In this document: one piece after another, positions 10,403 through 19,042 of the stretch
How positions within the stretch are numbered: the first letter of the stretch is position 1
Layout: every line of letters starts with the position of its first letter
Source: Terriglobia bacterium
GTDB taxonomy: Bacteria; Acidobacteriota; Terriglobia; Terriglobales; Acidobacteriaceae
DNA: 64,000 nt
Reading direction: 5' to 3'
Assembly (NCBI GenBank): GCA_020072645.1
Contig: JAIQGK010000012.1
Span: forward strand, 620,001 to 684,000
The notes under the pieces: generated by a model
What the model saw: only the letters and a program-made list of their open reading frames with translations
Databases searched by the model: none
Told to the model about the DNA's origin: nothing
Position numbers and translations under genes: made by a program

Positions 10403-10891
10403 ATGACCGATATCGCCCGGCTGTTTCAAGCATTTCTTGCTCCCGCCATCTTCGTTTCGGCGACTGCCTTGCTGGCGCTCTCAATCAATGTCCGCCTGAT
10501 GGGTATCGTGAGCCGACTCAGGCAGTATGTGCATGCGCGGCATGATGCCGCCAAAAATGGCCGCCTGCAGGAGGCCGATGCATACACGGCGCAGATCACG
10601 CTCATCGAGGAACGCGCAAGTATGATCAGGCGGTGCTTCCTTCTGGTGCTGATTGCCCTTGCCGCGACGCTAGGCTCTTGTCTCCTGCTGGGACTGGGTC
10701 TCTACTGGCAGCAGGCCGCGGAAGGAGCAGTGATTATTTTTGTCCTGGCAATGCTCAGCCTGCTGTCAGGAACCTTTTATTACATTCGGGAAGTCAGTGT
10801 TTCCTTAAGCTCGGTACGCCTTGAAGCATCCGACTCACGGTTCATGGACCTGGGTTCGCAACCCGAGGTAGGCAGACGCGATCCGCTCTAA
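10403..10891 (+). CDS. DUF2721 family membrane protein
   Basis: The 162-residue protein has three hydrophobic segments (about 10-30, 78-102 and 110-128) separated by a basic helical loop with Arg-Leu-Arg and Glu-Arg, matching the DUF2721 family of small bacterial inner-membrane proteins. The ATG at 10403 is preferred because GGAGA lies at 10391-10395; a TTG two codons earlier is possible but too close to the ribosome-binding site. Its function is unknown. It appears to be a single-gene unit. Confidence 0.85.
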   Translation: MTDIARLFQAFLAPAIFVSATALLALSINVRLMGIVSRLRQYVHARHDAAKNGRLQEADAYTAQITLIEERASMIRRCFLLVLIALAATLGSCLLLGLGLYWQQAAEGAVIIFVLAMLSLLSGTFYYIREVSVSLSSVRLEASDSRFMDLGSQPEVGRRDPL

Positions 10892-11016
10892 ATATCTTTT
10901 ATATCTTTTATTTTTGCCAGATGGCATTGATTTGCGGTGCGGCGATGGCGCTTGCGTCACTATAGTTGGGCGGCGTCATTTACCATTGATATCCTGAGAA
11001 CTTAAAAACTTTATTT

Positions 11017-11997
11017 ATGGTCAGCCTTAAAGACATACAAAATGCCCGTTTATTGCTCCGCGAAGTCGCGGTGCGTACGCCTCTAGTGCTTTGCAAACTG
11101 CCGAATGACCCGCAAATGCAAAAGAACGATCGGCAGATTTTTATCAAGCCGGAAAACCTTCAGCCCGTAGGATCGTTTAAGCTGCGCGGGGCTTACAACA
11201 AGATCTCGTCGCTCTCGGCAGAAGAGCGCAAGCGCGGCGTGGTGGCGCATTCCAGTGGCAATCATGCGCAGGGCGTGGCGTTTGCAGCGCGAGCGCTGGG
11301 CGTGAAAGCGACGATTGTGATGCCTGCAGCGGCGCCCAAGATCAAGCTGGACGCAACGCGCGCCATGGGCGCTGAAGTTGTTCTGGTGGGGCCAATAAGT
11401 GACGATCGCATCAAGAAAGCAGAAGAGCTTGAGCGGGACCGCGGGCTGGTTCCGGTGCCGCCGTATGACGACGAAAAGATTGTGGCCGGACAAGGAACGA
11501 TCGGACTGGAAATCTTTGAGGACATGGCTGACGTTGAGCTGGTGCTGGTCCCGGTTGGCGGCGGAGGCCTGATCAGCGGCGTTGCCACGGCGATCAAGGA
11601 ATCGAAGCCCAAAGCCAAAGTGATTGGCGTGGAACCGGAGTTTGCCGCTGACGCGCAGGCCAGTCTGCGATCGGGAAAGATACAGTCCATCTCCGGTGAG
11701 AGCGCGGCGCGCACCGCTGCTGATGGGTTGCGGTCACAAAGTATTGGCGAGATTAATTTTGAGCACATCCGCAAATATGTGGATGAAATCATTACGGTGA
11801 CGGAAGACGAGATCAGGCGGGCGATGCGGCGATTGCTGTTTTCCGCCCGCGTACTGGCTGAGCCCAGCGGCGCTGTGACAACGGCGGCTGCCATGTTTCA
11901 CGCGGACGAACTTCCCGCAGGCAAGACCGTGGCCGTGCTGACCGGTGGCAACATTGAACCGCAGCTTTTTTCTGACATCATTCTGCAAACCGTGTAA
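11017..11997 (+). CDS. Threonine/serine dehydratase (PLP fold type II)
   Basis: The 326-residue enzyme has the PLP lysine K55 in GSFKLRGAYNKI, the SSGNHAQGVAFAA substrate loop (79-90) and the phosphate-binding glycine loop GGGGLISG (181-188). It deaminates threonine to 2-oxobutanoate or serine to pyruvate. It lacks the C-terminal ACT regulatory domain of biosynthetic IlvA, so it fits the catabolic TdcB or serine-racemase-like group. The neighbours (envelope TPR genes) do not point to isoleucine synthesis. Confidence 0.93.
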   Translation: MVSLKDIQNARLLLREVAVRTPLVLCKLPNDPQMQKNDRQIFIKPENLQPVGSFKLRGAYNKISSLSAEERKRGVVAHSSGNHAQGVAFAARALGVKATIVMPAAAPKIKLDATRAMGAEVVLVGPISDDRIKKAEELERDRGLVPVPPYDDEKIVAGQGTIGLEIFEDMADVELVLVPVGGGGLISGVATAIKESKPKAKVIGVEPEFAADAQASLRSGKIQSISGESAARTAADGLRSQSIGEINFEHIRKYVDEIITVTEDEIRRAMRRLLFSARVLAEPSGAVTTAAAMFHADELPAGKTVAVLTGGNIEPQLFSDIILQTV

Positions 11998-12005
11998 GGT
12001 AAACC

Positions 12006-12983
12006 ATGGTGACAAACCGCAAAATATCTGGCTTTTTTTTAGTGGTGGCGCTTGCGGCCGGGGGCGCTTTGCTGTCCAAAGCTTTTGCGGTTGAGCTTTT
12101 TGCCGCAGAAAATGAGCACGCGACGCTGATTCGCGAGGAATCGCTGTCTGCTTCAGCCGGTGCGAATGCGCAGAAAACGGCGCAGGTTGGGCGCGGTTCC
12201 GCGCTCACGATCCTGGAGCGCAGCCAGGCTGACGGACAGCCTTGGATAAAAATATCCATGGCGGCAGACCAGCAGGCGCAGGTGAGCAGGGAAGTAACGG
12301 GCTGGATGCCAGCAAAGGCGATCATTACGCCTTCCACCGCGAGCGGCGACGAAATCATTTTTGGCCAGGCTGTGGATTCTGAACGGCAGGCGGAAGAGCG
12401 TGGCGGACGCAAAGGCGCGGCCGACGATGCATGGCGCTTGTACTCGCGCGTGGCGGAACTATTTCCGGGATCGCCGCTGGCTGCGGAAGCCATGTGGCGC
12501 GGCGCGGACATACGCTGGCAGTTGGCGAAGACAGACTTCGTCCGATCGGGCAAGCCGATGGAAGAAAAATATTTGAGGGAAGTCATCGCGAAGTATCCGC
12601 AGTCAAAGCAGGCGGAGCTGGCCGCGTATGACCTGCTCGAGAGCCAGATGTGCCAGGAGTGGCGCGGGCAGTCCGAGTGTCCTACGAAAGAAGCAGCGGT
12701 GTATGAGCAGTATGCGCGTGAGCATCCGCAGTCGCCCAAGGCGGCGGAGGCTTTATATAACGCTGCGTGGCGGCAGGCGTCCCTCACTGATATCTACCGC
12801 ATTAATAATGATCGCGACAAGAGCGACGTGGCGCGCAAGAAAGGCATTGCGCTGGCGCAGCAGATACAGAGCCAGCAGCAAGACCAGGATTGGAAGACGC
12901 GAGCGACCGACCTGATCTACAAGCTGGAAAAGAAAATCCCGATCTATGGCGTGGCCGTGGTGGATACAGGAGAAACAAAATGA
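12006..12983 (+). CDS. Envelope SH3-like/TPR-like protein, first of a tandem pair
   Basis: The 325-residue protein starts with a signal peptide (hydrophobic 10-27). Residues 35-115 resemble an SH3-type domain (NAQKTAQVGRGSALTILER, then EVTGWMPAKAI). Residues 120-300 are helical repeats with the AEAMWRGADIRWQL and HPQSPKAAEALYNAAWRQA blocks typical of TPR/BamD-like lipoproteins. Two cysteines (MCQEW and SECP) are conserved with its neighbour. It overlaps the next gene by 4 bp (ATGA). A structural or adaptor role at the cell envelope is inferred; no enzymatic motif is visible. Confidence 0.82.
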   Translation: MVTNRKISGFFLVVALAAGGALLSKAFAVELFAAENEHATLIREESLSASAGANAQKTAQVGRGSALTILERSQADGQPWIKISMAADQQAQVSREVTGWMPAKAIITPSTASGDEIIFGQAVDSERQAEERGGRKGAADDAWRLYSRVAELFPGSPLAAEAMWRGADIRWQLAKTDFVRSGKPMEEKYLREVIAKYPQSKQAELAAYDLLESQMCQEWRGQSECPTKEAAVYEQYAREHPQSPKAAEALYNAAWRQASLTDIYRINNDRDKSDVARKKGIALAQQIQSQQQDQDWKTRATDLIYKLEKKIPIYGVAVVDTGETK

Positions 12984-13960
12984 AGCTGAGGACAGCCGCG
13001 CTTCTGCTGGCGATTTCATTTTGCTCTTCGATCATGGCGGCGCAGCAGAAAGAACAAGGGACCGTTATTGCTGAAGTGGAGATGAATGTCTCGCCGGATT
13101 TGAACTCGCAAAAGCTGGCGAAAGCCACGCGAGGCAGAGACGTTCCGCTGGTGATGGAGCGGACAAAGATCGGCGAGCAAACGTGGGCGCACGTTTTGAT
13201 TGTGGTGGACGTCGATCGCGATCGCGAAACCACACGCCAGATCACAGGCTGGGTGCCAAGCAACGTCGTGATCAGCACGGACACGCCCAACGGCGACCAG
13301 ATTATTTTTGGCGAAGCCGTGGACTCAGAGAACCAGGCCGAAATGCGCGGCGGACGCAGACACGCGGCGGAAGACGCGATGCGGCTTTACTATCGCGTCT
13401 ACGATTACTGGCCCAACTCACCGCTTGCGGGTGAGGCGCTGTGGCGCGCAGCCGACATCCGCTGGCAACTGGAAAAAGCCGATGTGCGCCTGCGGCCTTC
13501 ATCGCGCGAAATGAGTCCTGACCTGCGCACGCCCATCGACGACCAGAACATGAAGCTGGTGATGAAGAAGTATCCGCACACAAAGTGGTCCGATCTCGCC
13601 GCGTACAACATGATCGACAACAAGCTATGCGGCTCATGGAAGGGCGAGACGCGCTGTCCGGAAAAAGAATCCGAGCTATATGAGAAGTATGCGCGCGAGC
13701 ATCCGCAATCCCCCAAAGCGGCGGAAGCGCTCTTTAACGCTACGTGGCGACAGGCCGCTCTGGTGCAGATGTATGGCGCGCAGCACGATAAAGAACGCGA
13801 AAAAGCGCGCAAAAAAGCCATGGACCTGGCGCAGGAAGTCGCGGCCCGAGCCTCGGCAGGCGATCCCAAGCTCATGGACTGGAAGACGCGCGCCACGGAG
13901 CTGATCTACGCGCTGCAGCAAGGTATTCCCACCTACACCCCAGAACCTGATCGCAAATAA
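12980..13960 (+). CDS. Envelope SH3-like/TPR-like protein, second of a tandem pair
   Basis: The 326-residue paralogue of the preceding gene has a signal peptide (MKLRTAALLLAISFCSS, cut after AMA or nearby), an SH3-like segment to about 105, then TPR-like helices. Shared blocks include GEAVDSENQAE, LAGEALWRAADIRWQLEK, LCGSWKGETRCPEKE and REHPQSPKAAEAL. It carries an insertion of about 15 residues (LRPSSREMSPDLRTP) absent from the first copy. The ATG at 12980 overlaps the previous stop. It is followed 12 bp later by uppP, so the three form one unit. The pair arose by tandem duplication and has diverged substantially. Confidence 0.82.
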   Translation: MKLRTAALLLAISFCSSIMAAQQKEQGTVIAEVEMNVSPDLNSQKLAKATRGRDVPLVMERTKIGEQTWAHVLIVVDVDRDRETTRQITGWVPSNVVISTDTPNGDQIIFGEAVDSENQAEMRGGRRHAAEDAMRLYYRVYDYWPNSPLAGEALWRAADIRWQLEKADVRLRPSSREMSPDLRTPIDDQNMKLVMKKYPHTKWSDLAAYNMIDNKLCGSWKGETRCPEKESELYEKYAREHPQSPKAAEALFNATWRQAALVQMYGAQHDKEREKARKKAMDLAQEVAARASAGDPKLMDWKTRATELIYALQQGIPTYTPEPDRK

Positions 13961-13972
13961 CCTGGAGGAGTT

Positions 13973-14845
13973 TTGCACGACTATCTGCTCTCATTATTCT
14001 TAGGCATTGTTGAAGGTCTAACAGAGTTCTTGCCGGTCAGCTCTACGGCGCACCTGCGCATTACAGAAGCGCTGCTGCACATCCATCTCGACGATCCGTT
14101 CTGGAAGATGTATTCCATCGTGATCCAGTTGGGCGCAATCCTCTGCCTGCCGATATATTTTCGCGCGCGCATTGCCCGCTTTCTGTCTACGTTCCCACGC
14201 GGTGAGCGCCAGGACCGCACCGCTCTCACGCATCCGCTCTCACTGGTGATGATCGCGTTTATCTGCACCGCGGTACCGTCATTGCTGCTGACCAAACTGA
14301 TTGGCAAGCACCTTGAAAGCCTGACCGTAATGGGCGTCTCACTGCTCGTGGGCGGCGTCATCATGTGGATCGTCGACGCTTATTTCGGCTCGCCGCGCAC
14401 CGTGGGCCGGCACATGACGGAACGCACGGAAGACGTTTCACTCGTCCAGGCCATCTGGATCGGCATCTGCCAGGTGGCGTCGGCGGTTTTTCCGGGCACC
14501 TCGCGCTCCATGTCCACCATCGCCGCCGGACAGGTGGCCGGCATGTCCCGCACCGCCGCTCTGGAGTTTTCTTTCTTTCTTTCGATGCCCACCATGATCG
14601 CCGCCACCGGGTATGACCTGCTCAAGACCTTCCATCCCAAACACGGCGCAGAAGCTCTGGGCCGCATGCCCGCCGACGGCCATGAGTGGACCGTGCTCGT
14701 CATCGGCTTCGTGGTGTCGTTCATCGTGGCGCTGGCTGTGGTGGCATGGTTCATGAACTGGGTCCGCCAGCGGGGATTCACGCCGTTCGCCATCTACCGG
14801 ATCGTCGTCGGCATCGCGGTGCTGGTCTGGGTGATGCGGGGGTAA
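13973..14845 (+). CDS. uppP: Undecaprenyl-diphosphatase UppP (BacA)
   Basis: The 290-residue polytopic membrane enzyme recycles undecaprenyl pyrophosphate to the monophosphate carrier for peptidoglycan and polysaccharide synthesis and gives bacitracin tolerance. The two family signatures are present: GIVEGLTEFLPVSSTAHL (11-28, with E14 and E18) and PGTSRSMSTI (about 175). The start is a TTG at 13973; the alignment to family N-termini (LxxIxLGIVEGLTEFLP) supports it. The GGAGG at 13964-13968 is only 4 bp away, so initiation may be weak or coupled to the upstream gene. A bidirectional terminator lies 77 bp downstream. Confidence 0.95.
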   Translation: MHDYLLSLFLGIVEGLTEFLPVSSTAHLRITEALLHIHLDDPFWKMYSIVIQLGAILCLPIYFRARIARFLSTFPRGERQDRTALTHPLSLVMIAFICTAVPSLLLTKLIGKHLESLTVMGVSLLVGGVIMWIVDAYFGSPRTVGRHMTERTEDVSLVQAIWIGICQVASAVFPGTSRSMSTIAAGQVAGMSRTAALEFSFFLSMPTMIAATGYDLLKTFHPKHGAEALGRMPADGHEWTVLVIGFVVSFIVALAVVAWFMNWVRQRGFTPFAIYRIVVGIAVLVWVMRG

Positions 14846-14921
14846 CCAGTTTCGACTTTCCGATTCGTGGGGGCCCTTCGCTTCTCCGCGCCTTCTTGGT
14901 GCGATTCCCTGCCAGGGAAAG

Positions 14922-14952
14922 AAAAAAGCCGGGCTGGTTTGCCCGGCTTTTT
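14922..14952. terminator. Bidirectional rho-independent terminator
   Basis: The inverted repeat AGCCGGGC-tggttt-GCCCGGCT is flanked by A6 on the left and T5 on the right, so it can terminate both uppP (+) and the small gene on the minus strand that ends at 14970. Confidence 0.85.
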
Positions 14953-14969
14953 CAGCGTTCATGATGCGG

Positions 14970-15197
14970 TTACATCACTAATGCCAAACTCTCAAGTTCC
15001 TTGTGCAATGATTCCACATTGCAATTGGCGCATTCAATTCGGCCTGCCGCATCGAGCGCATTTTCCGGTGAGACACCGTATCCGCGCCCGGCTAAAAACA
15101 TTTTCAAAAGTTCCGCTGTCTGGAATGAATCAAGTCCGCCTTGCAGGAGTTCATTCCGAAGCGCCGCCACTTCAGCCACCGAGAATTTCTCTCCCAT
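14970..15197 (-). CDS. Small protein of unknown function (75 aa)
   Basis: The 75-residue acidic protein begins MGEKFSVAEVAALRNELLQGG and contains a helical N-terminal half and a CANC pair of cysteines near residue 57. The ATG is preceded by a strong GGAGGTGA ribosome-binding site 5 bp upstream, and the gene ends just before a shared terminator, which supports it being real. The repeated 'F-T-A-ELLKMF-L-AGRGYGVSPE' region suggests a compact helical fold. I do not recognise the family. Confidence 0.7.
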   Translation of the reverse strand: MGEKFSVAEVAALRNELLQGGLDSFQTAELLKMFLAGRGYGVSPENALDAAGRIECANCNVESLHKELESLALVM

Positions 15198-15307
15198 AGG
15201 TCACCTCCGACCCTTATACCGTCTTGCTTAATTAGACACTCATTCCGTCCAGTTTGTTGCAGGAATATTTTTTACCCTCAATCATAGGTAACGCGACGAA
15301 AGTAATT

Positions 15308-15333
15308 CGGGCCTGCACCGTATCACAGGCCCG
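15308..15333. other. Hairpin in the gap between two minus-strand genes
   Basis: CGGGCCTG and CAGGCCCG form a perfect 8-bp stem around a 10-base loop. It sits 63 bp downstream of the stop of the minus-strand gene at 15396. No T-run follows on either strand, so a termination role is uncertain. Confidence 0.45.
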
Positions 15334-15395
15334 CAAACACAATGGTTCTTGACGTTTCCTAACGTAAGTTTTTCGCGGACTTTACGAACAAAGCC

Positions 15396-16553
15396 TTAAT
15401 CCGCCATCTTGCTCAAATGCAGGTCAAACGCCTCTTTGGTCAACAAGGACGTCAATTGAAACGCCTTGAATTTGTCACCGATCAATTCACGCTGCCGATA
15501 AAGCCCCGGCTCGCTATCCACCACTTCATGCCGGGCCTGCCAGTTCAGCAGGAACTCCTGTGCTTCTTTGATGCTGCTTTCGCCACGCGCGCCCGGCATT
15601 GTTAACGCTTCAGTGGCGTAGGACTCCAGCAGTTTGGGCCAGTATTTCGCCAGCAAAGCGCTGCTGGCAAACATGTCCGCCCAGACAATGTGTCCCTTCA
15701 CTGCTACTACGACGCCAACCGCATTCTGGTTCCGCAGTTGTTTGATTACACTTTCATACGATTTCCGCATGGGCTCTGTGATCGACTCAACCTGCGCATG
15801 AACGGCCTTGTTCTCGCGTGCCTTCGCATAAGAACTGGTGCTGTTGAGTTCAACGATCTCAGCAGAGGAAGCAAGACGAGTGGAATCGTATGTTTGCCCC
15901 GGCGCTGGCGTAGCAGAAGGGCTCGCCGAAGATGCAAGCGCCGCCGCCATCGCTGTTCTGCTTCTTCCAACTTCATCCCACACTTTTTGCTGGTCCTGAT
16001 CGGCCATCGCCTTCATACGTACGCTGGGTTGCAGCATCACGGATGCATGGGTATCGAACTTTGTTGACGTCTCAATCCAGCGCCCGTGTTCGACGCAAAA
16101 GACAGACAGGTCCACGGGATCGCTTTCAGCCGGAACGATGCGGTCTTTGCCGACGACGCGGTCCTGCTTGCCGCCGGTGACAACTTCTCCGGCCAGCAAT
16201 ATGAGCGGATGTTTTGAGTTATTCACCAGCACCAGCCGGTTGACCTCAGCGCCCTGGTAAGGCCGCGGCTGATAGGGCGGACGGCGGCGCATCGTGGAAT
16301 GCAGGTTTCCCACTTCAGTGACTACAACTTCACCGGAGCGCACACCCTCATCCAGGGTAATGAAATCGCTGGTGTCATGCGATTTGGCGGAAACTACAGG
16401 AAAAATTGTTAGATCGCCATGAGTAATAGGCGCAAGGATCTTGTAATCGTTTGACGTGGCTGGCAAGCTTCCTGAATCTCCCGCAAAGGCTGCGGAGATA
16501 ACTGCGAATCCGATGAGAAGAACCGCCAGAATGGGTAGAAAAGAGTGTTTCAT
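15396..16553 (-). CDS. Secreted ARPP-1/DUF6569-like protein
   Basis: The 385-residue protein has a signal peptide (MKHSFLPILAVLLIGFAVIS, cut near AFAG). The mature part contains DLTIFPVVSA, LVLVNNSKHPLILLAGEVVTGGKQDRVV, PVDLSVFCVEHGRW and a C-terminal VVVAVKGHIVWADMFASSALLAKYWPKLLESYA block. These match my memory of the ARPP-1 (DUF6569) family, whose role is unknown. A low-complexity Ala/Ser/Pro linker lies near residue 210. It is divergent from the sigma factor gene at 16646, with 92 bp between them. The family name is from recognition, not from a search. Confidence 0.78.
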   Translation of the reverse strand: MKHSFLPILAVLLIGFAVISAAFAGDSGSLPATSNDYKILAPITHGDLTIFPVVSAKSHDTSDFITLDEGVRSGEVVVTEVGNLHSTMRRRPPYQPRPYQGAEVNRLVLVNNSKHPLILLAGEVVTGGKQDRVVGKDRIVPAESDPVDLSVFCVEHGRWIETSTKFDTHASVMLQPSVRMKAMADQDQQKVWDEVGRSRTAMAAALASSASPSATPAPGQTYDSTRLASSAEIVELNSTSSYAKARENKAVHAQVESITEPMRKSYESVIKQLRNQNAVGVVVAVKGHIVWADMFASSALLAKYWPKLLESYATEALTMPGARGESSIKEAQEFLLNWQARHEVVDSEPGLYRQRELIGDKFKAFQLTSLLTKEAFDLHLSKMAD

Positions 16554-16645
16554 ATTAACTCCCCTTTACAACCAGGGCCCTAGTTTTCACTCTAAGAATG
16601 TAAAATGGCAGTATTCTTGCGGTTAAAATTGATACTATCCGAACC

Positions 16646-17536
16646 ATGAGTTCTGGGCCCAGGCCGGCTGAAGCAAACGCACTCTCTCTACGCATTCTCT
16701 TTGAGAAGAGCGGAGGCGAGCGCTATGGCCTGACCCTGCAAGCTTTTGGCGTAGTGCTGGAACAAGTGGCGGTCAAGTACGTGCCGCAGGCATCGGCGCA
16801 GCAGAAGCTGGAGTTCTGGCGCGACCTGAAGCTAGAAGAACTAGCTCTGGCCCGCGCATGCGCTGCCGGACACGATGCTGCATGGCAGGCCTTTCTTACG
16901 CGCTTCCGCGAAAAGCTCTATGACATTGCCCGCGGCATCACCAAAGAAGACTCCAGCGCGCGCGACTTGGCCGACTCCCTCTACGCCGATCTCTATGGCA
17001 CGTCTGAGAAGGAAGGCCGTCGCGTTTCCCGGCTGAATTTTTATATGGGCCGCGGCTCGCTGGAAGGCTGGTTGCGGACTGTGCTGGCCCAGGAATTTGT
17101 CAATCGGTACCGCAAGACCAAGCGCCTGGTAAGCCTTGAAGAACAGGCGGAAGAAGGGGTACAGTTCTCCGCGTCGCCCTCCAGCGTCCCCGTAAGCCCC
17201 TTGGATAGCCGCCTGGGGGCTGCCCTAGACGAGGCGCTGGGACTACTGAGCGGCGAAGACAGGCTGGTTTTGGCATCGTATTACCTGGACGACCGCACCC
17301 TGACCGAGATAGGCCGTATGGTGGGGGTCCATGAATCCACGATCAGCAGGAGGCTGGAAAAGCTGCTTAAAAGCTTGAGAAAACAGGTCCTGGCGGGCCT
17401 GGTTTCAAGAGGCATGAATCGGGCGCAGGCGGAAGAGACGCTGGAAGCCGATGTGCGTTATTTACAGGTGGATGTGACCAGAAAGCTGCAAGAAAATCGT
17501 CCTGCTGCGTTCCAACAGGATAAGGGATCAGATTAG
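16646..17536 (+). CDS. ECF-like RNA polymerase sigma factor
   Basis: The 296-residue protein has a sigma-70 region 2 (about 75-155: ACAAGHDAAWQAFLTRF, ARDLADSLYADL, GSLEGWLRTVLAQEFVNRYRK) and a region 4 helix-turn-helix (about 195-245: LSGEDRLVLASYYLDDRT, GVHESTISRRLEKLLKSLRK). It has an unusual N-terminal extension of about 70 residues and a C-terminal tail of 45. It is followed by a zinc-finger protein after 2 bp, the usual sigma/anti-sigma operon. The regulon is unknown. Confidence 0.88.
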   Translation: MSSGPRPAEANALSLRILFEKSGGERYGLTLQAFGVVLEQVAVKYVPQASAQQKLEFWRDLKLEELALARACAAGHDAAWQAFLTRFREKLYDIARGITKEDSSARDLADSLYADLYGTSEKEGRRVSRLNFYMGRGSLEGWLRTVLAQEFVNRYRKTKRLVSLEEQAEEGVQFSASPSSVPVSPLDSRLGAALDEALGLLSGEDRLVLASYYLDDRTLTEIGRMVGVHESTISRRLEKLLKSLRKQVLAGLVSRGMNRAQAEETLEADVRYLQVDVTRKLQENRPAAFQQDKGSD

Positions 17537-17538
17537 CA

Positions 17539-19023
17539 ATGCCAGAATTACCAAACTTATTGCGCCAGAGGCTCGCCGCGACTGAGACCGGCGAAACCCA
17601 GGCGCATCCCGACGCCGATACGCTCACCGCTTACATGGAGCATTCTTTGCCTGCGGCGGAGAGCAAAACCGTGGTTGCGCACCTTGCCGTGTGCGAGCCC
17701 TGCCGTGAAGTTGTGGTGCTGAGCCAGGCGGCGATGGCGCAGCCGGAGACGCAAACCGTGCTTGCGCCAGCCCCGGTGGCACGCTGGCGACGGCTGTTTA
17801 CCCCTGTTTTTGGAGCGGCTGCCGCAGTGGCTGCCATGGCAGTGATCGCCGTTATGGTGCTTCATCTGCCACAGAAAAATCCGCAGCCGGGTTCAACTGG
17901 CGCGACGACGAACAGTGCGGTGGCGAATCGTCCGGCTCCGCAATCGGCACAGGAAACGCAACAAGAGAAAACAGCTTCCGCGGGAGATCAAGCTGTACCT
18001 GCAGAACCGAAAGCAGCCGCGCCGATACAGCAAGCGGAAGTGCAAGTGATTCAAGCCCGGAATGATTTGTCTGCATCGGCCAAAGAAACCGAAGCAAGGC
18101 TTGAGGATTCCGGAAGAGCCAGAGTAGCTAAAAAGTTGCCATCCGCTGCGCCTATGACTGATGCGGCGATGCAGCCCGCGAAAGTGCCCGTGCTTACAGC
18201 CTCGCTGGCAAAGAAAGATTACGTCAACACCAATTTCTTTAACGCAAATGGCGCTGACAAAATTGTGGTGGATAGCCAGGGCAACAATTTGCCTCCGGCT
18301 CCGCAGCCGCAACCTGGGGCCACCACTGCGCCCTTTACCACGGCGAACAACAAAATCACAATCTTTGCTGACTTGCCTGCGAATGCTGCCGGCAATTCGA
18401 ATGTGCGCCTGCTGACGCCCACGCCTTCACAGGAACATTTAGGTTGCACCGTCTGCAAGATCGTACAATCCACGGCGCATACGCTGGGGTTCCATTCACC
18501 AGCCAGGGCTCCGGCTCTGCGCGCGGGCGCGCTCGGCAACAGTGCTCTGGGCGGTCCGGGGATGTTCAGCGGCGCGATAGAGAAGAACCAGCCCTCTGAA
18601 ATTTCCGCGGCGCCAGCAACGGCGGAATCCGATAGTCTGACGGCTTCCAGTTCGCTCAGCGCCGGAGCAATGGCTTATCGATCTGTCGATTCCGCAACGC
18701 CAACGTGGAAAATAGTGAGCGGGAAGCTGATGAAATCCAGCGGCCAGTCCCAGTGGGAAGACGCTTACCCCATCGCCAGCAGCGCGATGGAGTTTTCTGT
18801 TGTGAACGCGCGCGGGAATGACGTGTGGGCCGGAGGAAGCCATGCTTCACTGATCCATTCACGCGATGGCGGCCAGACCTGGGAAACGATCAAACTGGGC
18901 GACAATGCCAGCGGCACGATCGTGAGCATTATCGCCGGAACCATGAGCGTGCAGGTGAAAACCTCTGACAACCAGAGCTGGGCCAGCACCGATGGCGGCA
19001 AGAGCTGGAGCCCGCGCGAGTAG
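17539..19023 (+). CDS. Anti-sigma factor with zinc finger, transmembrane helix and BNR/Ycf48-like domain
   Basis: The 494-residue protein opens with an anti-sigma zinc finger (H48-x3-C52-x2-C55, AHLAVCEPC), has one transmembrane helix at about 92-111, a long Ala/Pro/Gln-rich linker, and a C-terminal domain with beta-propeller-type repeats (AGGSHASLIHSRDGGQTWETI and WASTDGGKSW, the BNR/Ycf48 Asp-box pattern). It would hold the upstream sigma factor at the membrane and sense a signal outside through the periplasmic part. The gene starts 2 bp after the sigma factor stop. Confidence 0.85.
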   Translation: MPELPNLLRQRLAATETGETQAHPDADTLTAYMEHSLPAAESKTVVAHLAVCEPCREVVVLSQAAMAQPETQTVLAPAPVARWRRLFTPVFGAAAAVAAMAVIAVMVLHLPQKNPQPGSTGATTNSAVANRPAPQSAQETQQEKTASAGDQAVPAEPKAAAPIQQAEVQVIQARNDLSASAKETEARLEDSGRARVAKKLPSAAPMTDAAMQPAKVPVLTASLAKKDYVNTNFFNANGADKIVVDSQGNNLPPAPQPQPGATTAPFTTANNKITIFADLPANAAGNSNVRLLTPTPSQEHLGCTVCKIVQSTAHTLGFHSPARAPALRAGALGNSALGGPGMFSGAIEKNQPSEISAAPATAESDSLTASSSLSAGAMAYRSVDSATPTWKIVSGKLMKSSGQSQWEDAYPIASSAMEFSVVNARGNDVWAGGSHASLIHSRDGGQTWETIKLGDNASGTIVSIIAGTMSVQVKTSDNQSWASTDGGKSWSPRE

Positions 19024-19042
19024 AGATGGCAGGAGCCGGCTG

